Shown piece by piece: positions 61,091 through 64,000 of a stretch of DNA of 64,000 bases (its first letter is position 1; the number at the start of each line of letters is the position of its first letter). The translations under genes and the position numbers were made by a program. The notes beneath the pieces are model-generated. The model searched no databases, was not told the origin of the DNA, and worked only from the letters and a program-made list of their open reading frames with translations. The DNA is from Chloroflexi bacterium CFX6 (GTDB taxonomy: Bacteria; Chloroflexota; Anaerolineae; Anaerolineales; Villigracilaceae): assembly GCA_030263595.1 (NCBI GenBank), contig SZPG01000006.1, positions 120,115 to 184,114 of the forward strand. Direction: 5' to 3'.

Positions 61091-61810
61091 TTACCCGGTC
61101 ACCTCGAGTTTTTGGGTTTCCGCAGGGTTGACCTTGACGCCGGGACCCATGGTGGTTGTGAGCGTGATGCGTTTGATGTAATCGCCCTTTGCGCCTGCGG
61201 GACGGGCTTTGTGAACGGCGTTCATCAACGCCGCGAAGTTGTCCATGAGCTGGTCTTCACTGAACGAGACCTTGCCCACCGAAACGTGAATGTTCGCCGT
61301 CTTGTCGAGGCGAAACTCGACGCGGCCCGCCTTTGCCTCCTTGATGGCGCGCGGCAGGTCGTTCGCGCTGACGACAGTGCCAGCCTTCGGGTTCGGCATG
61401 AGACCGCGCGGACCGAGCACACGTCCCAGGCGTCCCACCCTGCCCATTGCATCGGGCGTGGCAATCGCAACGTCGAAATCGAGCATGCCGCCTTCGATCT
61501 TCTTCAAGGTTTCATCGTCGTCGGCAACCATGTCGGCGCCAGCCGAGCGCGCCGCCGCCGCGCCTTCGCCCTGGGCAAAAACAAGTACGCGGATAGTCTT
61601 ACCCAACCCATGCGGCAGGACCACGACATCGCGCACCTGTTGATCCGCCTGACGGGGATCTAGGGCGGTGCGCATGTGAACTTCCACTGTTGCATCGAAC
61701 CTGGTGATGCTCGTTTCCTTCGCGAGAGCGATCGCTTCGCGGACGGAATATTCCTTTTCCAAGTCCACTTTAGCCAGAGCGGCTCTGTATTTTTTTCCGT
61801 GTTTAGCCAT
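61091..61810 (-). CDS. rplA: Ribosomal protein L1
   Basis: 239 residues. [20 protein letters not shown] start, [12 protein letters not shown] signature and [17 protein letters not shown] [13 protein letters not shown]. Binds 23S rRNA at the E-site stalk and can repress its own operon. ATG at 61810; 49 bases separate it from rplK. Confidence 0.97.
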   Translation of the reverse strand: MAKHGKKYRAALAKVDLEKEYSVREAIALAKETSITRFDATVEVHMRTALDPRQADQQVRDVVVLPHGLGKTIRVLVFAQGEGAAAARSAGADMVADDDETLKKIEGGMLDFDVAIATPDAMGRVGRLGRVLGPRGLMPNPKAGTVVSANDLPRAIKEAKAGRVEFRLDKTANIHVSVGKVSFSEDQLMDNFAALMNAVHKARPAGAKGDYIKRITLTTTMGPGVKVNPAETQKLEVTG

Positions 61811-61859
61811 TGTATCCTCCGTGGTGCAAGCGTGGCGCGCCAGCGCCACTCCCACAAAA

Positions 61860-62285
61860 TTAGTCCACGATCGTGATGCCCATCGAGCGGGCGGTGCCCT
61901 CGACCTGTTTGACCGCGCCCTCGAGATCAATCGCGTTCAGGTCTTTCATCTTCAACTCGGCGATCTCCTTCACCTGCGCCCGCGTCACTTTGCCGACCTT
62001 TTCCTTGTTCGGCACGCTTGAACCTTTTTCGACCTTTGCGGCTTTGCGGAGCAGAACGGACGCCGGAGACGTCTTCAACACGAACGTAAAGGAACCGTCG
62101 GTATAGACCGTGATCTCGGCGGGGATCACCTCGCCCGGTTTGTTCGACGTACGCGCGTTGTACTCCTTGCAGAATGCCATGATGTTGATGCCATGGCCCG
62201 CCAGCGCCGGTCCCACCGGGGGCGCCGGGTTGGCTTTTCCAGCCTCGAGCTGGAGACGAACGATTGCCTTTAACTTTTTTGCCAT
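61860..62285 (-). CDS. rplK: Ribosomal protein L11
   Basis: 141 residues. [41 protein letters not shown] is the N-terminal domain with the thiostrepton-region prolines; the C-terminal domain binds the GTPase-associated rRNA. AAAGGAG precedes the start. Confidence 0.97.
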   Translation of the reverse strand: MAKKLKAIVRLQLEAGKANPAPPVGPALAGHGINIMAFCKEYNARTSNKPGEVIPAEITVYTDGSFTFVLKTSPASVLLRKAAKVEKGSSVPNKEKVGKVTRAQVKEIAELKMKDLNAIDLEGAVKQVEGTARSMGITIVD

Positions 62286-62401
62286 TTTTACTCCTTTGTG
62301 GTTTTAGCGGGCGATTTACGGGACGCCCTCCCACCAAATCAGTAATCGTCCGGCAGCGGACACATCACTGGTCGCTGTCAACCGATCACTGCTGACTGGT
62401 C
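62286..62401. other. nusG-rplK gap with degenerate repeat
   Basis: GATCACTG/GGTCGCTG-like octamers recur four times between 62365 and 62400. No promoter is clear. Confidence 0.45.
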
Positions 62402-63187
62402 TCAAGCCTTTTCCACTTGCAGAAAATCCAGTTCCACAGGCGTTTCGCGACCAAAGAACGACACGTTCACGCGGACCTTCGTGCGTTCCATGTCAATTTC
62501 AGCCACGACGCCGCGGAAATCGTTGAACGGACCGTCAATGATGCGGACGCGTTCGCCGACCTTGTACGTTACCTTGACGGTCGGCGCATCGGCTTCCATG
62601 CGTTTGATGATCTGGGCGACCTCTTCGGGGCGGAGAGGCGTTGGGGTGTTTCCCATGCCCACGAAGCCGGTCACGCCGGGGGTGTTGCGCACCACGTACC
62701 ACGACTCTTCCGTCAGGTGCATGTTGACAAGCACATAGCCCGGGAAGATGTGTCGTTCCACGGAACGGCGTTTCCCGTCCTTGACCTCGATCTCCTCCTG
62801 TGTGGGGATGACCACGTCGAAGATCTTGTCCTTCATGCCCATCGTTTCGATTCGTTGCTCGAGGTTGTGGCGAACCTTGTTCTCGTAGCCCGAATAACAA
62901 TGGATCACGTACCAGGCGGGACCTTCCGCCTCGGATGTCGAGGAGGGTTCCGGGGAGGTCGAGGCTTCGGGAGCGGGAGCAGGCTCAGGGTTGTCCCGAT
63001 CCGCCGCGTCCGATGTAGATTCGGATATTTGGGATTCATCCACAGGAACGCTTAAAGACCCGGACGCCTCCGATGAAGTCGTTTCATCAGAAGCCGTTGA
63101 CGGAGACTCGATCGATTCGCTTACGGTCTCCCGAAGCGTTTCTTCCGGTTCACGTTCGGGCTGGTCTTGCGATTCCTGTAACGTCAT
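62402..63187 (-). CDS. nusG: Transcription elongation factor NusG with acidic extension
   Basis: 261 residues. The first 88 are a Ser/Glu/Pro-rich acidic extension of low complexity. The NusG NGN domain (WYVIHCYSGYENKVRHNLEQ, FPGYVLVNMHL, TPGVTGFVG) spans about 90-200 and the KOW domain (GERVRIIDGPFNDFRGVVAE) ends the protein. NusG links polymerase to ribosome or Rho. secE lies 26 bases upstream. Confidence 0.96.
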   Translation of the reverse strand: MTLQESQDQPEREPEETLRETVSESIESPSTASDETTSSEASGSLSVPVDESQISESTSDAADRDNPEPAPAPEASTSPEPSSTSEAEGPAWYVIHCYSGYENKVRHNLEQRIETMGMKDKIFDVVIPTQEEIEVKDGKRRSVERHIFPGYVLVNMHLTEESWYVVRNTPGVTGFVGMGNTPTPLRPEEVAQIIKRMEADAPTVKVTYKVGERVRIIDGPFNDFRGVVAEIDMERTKVRVNVSFFGRETPVELDFLQVEKA

Positions 63188-63213
63188 TCTTCCTCGAATC
63201 CTTGATCTGCCGC

Positions 63214-63423
63214 TTAACCGAGCAACAATCCCAGCAAGCCGCGCGCGGCGCCGTCGGTCAACCCCAGAATGAAGCCGACGACGATCATTACCACAATGAC
63301 GAGGCCCGTCAGTTGCAGGGCTTCCCGCCGCGTGGGCCAGGATACTTTTCGCAGTTCGCCAATCGTTTCGCGGAAATACGCCTGAATTGGATTGGACTTT
63401 TTGCCTTTTGCCTTCTCAGCCAA
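63214..63423 (-). CDS. secE: Preprotein translocase subunit SecE
   Basis: 69 residues: an amphipathic region with ELRKVSWPTRREAL (24-37) and one membrane helix (about 40-62), the minimal single-helix SecE. It clamps SecY. The start codon is TTG, supported by AAGGAG seven bases upstream. Confidence 0.95.
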   Translation of the reverse strand: MAEKAKGKKSNPIQAYFRETIGELRKVSWPTRREALQLTGLVIVVMIVVGFILGLTDGAARGLLGLLLG

Positions 63424-63463
63424 GATCGCGCTCCTTGTTATTGCATATCTTTCTTGCCGCTAA

Positions 63464-63489
63464 AATGCCGCCTTTCGCAAAGCGGCATT
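63464..63489 (-). terminator. Weak hairpin between tRNA-Trp and secE
   Basis: AATGCCGC pairs with GCGGCATT around a 10-base loop; on the minus strand TTTA follows. Possibly a processing or attenuation site. Confidence 0.4.
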
Positions 63490-63501
63490 AGCAGGTACAG
63501 G

Positions 63502-63574
63502 CAGGCCAGGCAGGACTTGAACCCACAACCGCTCGTTTTGGAGACGAGTGCTCTACCAATTGAGCTACTGGCCT
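63502..63574 (-). tRNA. tRNA-Trp (CCA anticodon)
   Basis: Acceptor AGGCCAG/CTGGCCT, D arm GCTC/GAGC, anticodon arm CTCGT-CTCCAAA-ACGAG reading CCA, and T arm GTGGG-TTCAAGT-CCTGC. The CCA end is not encoded. Its place between rpmG and secE is the common bacterial order. Confidence 0.97.
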
Positions 63575-63582
63575 TCATTTAT

Positions 63583-63661
63583 AGTCTGATAGTCTTATTG
63601 TCTTGCAGTCTCGTGGTTGTGACTATTGCTTTCAACTATCCGACCATCAGACTATCAGACT
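63583..63661. repeat. AGTCTGAT octamer repeats in inverted halves
   Basis: Four degenerate AGTCTGAT copies (63583-63614) face two exact ATCAGACT copies (63646-63661), so the halves can pair over 13 bases. Lies between rpmG and tRNA-Trp. Confidence 0.8.
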
Positions 63662-63667
63662 CCATAA

Positions 63668-63838
63668 CTACTTCGTTTCGCGATGCACGGTATGTTTGCG
63701 GCAACGCGGACAATATTTGTTGAACTCGAGACGGTTCGGATCGTTACGACGATTCTTTTCGGTCGTGTAATTGCGCTCCTTGCAGTCGTTACATTGAAGC
63801 GTGATGACGGGTCGAACGTCCTTCTTCTTGGATGCCAT
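63668..63838 (-). CDS. rpmG: Ribosomal protein L33
   Basis: 56 residues: [20 protein letters not shown] start with C-x2-[21 protein letters not shown] and a second pair ([14 protein letters not shown]). Four cysteines indicate the zinc-binding form. It was found from codons directly since it is short. Confidence 0.95.
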   Translation of the reverse strand: MASKKKDVRPVITLQCNDCKERNYTTEKNRRNDPNRLEFNKYCPRCRKHTVHRETK

Positions 63839-63858
63839 ACGAACTTACCAACTTTCTC

Positions 63859-64000
63859 TTATTCGATAATTTTTGTGACGACGCCCGCGCCGACGGTCAG
63901 GCCGCCTTCACGGATGGCGAACTTCGAGCCCTGCTCCAACGCCACCGGCACGATCAATTCCACCGTCAGGTTGACGTTGTCCCCGGGCATCACCATCTCC
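63859..64000 (-). CDS. tuf: Elongation factor Tu, C-terminal end (5' end beyond window)
   Basis: The last 47 codons of EF-Tu: [20 protein letters not shown] and [20 protein letters not shown]. In most EF-Tu proteins the GG is followed by Arg (EGGRTVGAG); here it is Leu. The start lies outside the window. Confidence 0.95.
   Translation of the reverse strand, partial: EMVMPGDNVNLTVELIVPVALEQGSKFAIREGGLTVGAGVVTKIIE

Overview
The window reads as a chromosomal segment of a moderately GC-rich member of the Chloroflexota, most likely Anaerolineae. This is inferred from protein style and gene sets, not from a marker-gene search. Supporting signs are DUF2804, DUF4340 and GldG-like genes, a subunit IV/III-fused cytochrome oxidase, a half-CtaA/CtaB fusion, a MoeA-PBP fusion, a run of lipid-linked-sugar-type membrane glycosyltransferases, a Gram-positive-type LexA box, and many short palindromic and heptamer repeats. 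Genes are dense on both strands with no phage, insertion sequence or CRISPR array.

Layout. 1-2340: a CoxE-like VWA gene whose 5' end is duplicated around a Phd/RelE-type toxin-antitoxin pair. 2365-5870: two near-identical stand-alone receivers flanking a crotonase and a GAF-GAF-HD-GYP protein. 5981-7860: a lipoprotein, an AlaX editing protein and a two-repeat membrane protein. 8127-12008: a GldA/F/G-like ABC export operon ending in DUF4340, followed by the primary sigma factor. 13383-20078: five polytopic membrane proteins of glycosyltransferase type. 20419-28507: two overlapping small genes and a complete aa3-type oxidase locus with assembly factors (CtaA-CtaB, SURF1, SCO1). 28646-33144: Bcp, a receiver, MoeA-PBP and a class III aminotransferase. 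33260-37440: guaB diverging from purB-purA across a 28-base gap, so the GMP and AMP branches share one promoter region. 37534-46133: small redox, oxidoreductase, nucleotidyltransferase, hemerythrin/Crp, LysM, DUF2804, VOC and PepF genes. 46280-48479: a coiled-coil membrane protein and an arsR-arsM arsenic unit. 48566-52327: TPR-like protein, TetR regulator, epimerase and DegV. 52380-57613: two MFS transporters in line with a DUF2089/toastrack/SHOCT-like envelope-stress-type operon. 58027-59826: CorA and lexA. 59902-64000: the rplL-J-A-K, nusG, secE, tRNA-Trp, rpmG, tuf block.

Regulation that can be read directly includes a LexA box inside the lexA promoter, paired ArsR operators before arsR and arsM, a TetR palindrome at the start of its own promoter, an Fnr-like palindrome before the hemerythrin gene, an L10-type leader with attenuator before rplJ, and a -10 octamer shared by divergent guaB and purB. 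Several genes have a -10 box only 5 to 8 bases before the start codon, suggesting leaderless mRNAs.

The most unusual structure is repetitive DNA inside conserved genes: palindromic elements sit in frame within purB and moeA and form the end of purB, and heptamer tandem repeats enter moeA. A separate palindromic family of about 80-106 bases occurs three times between genes. The most interesting gene group is the DUF2089-toastrack-SHOCT operon, in which one bihelical module is reused in four proteins around a transporter.
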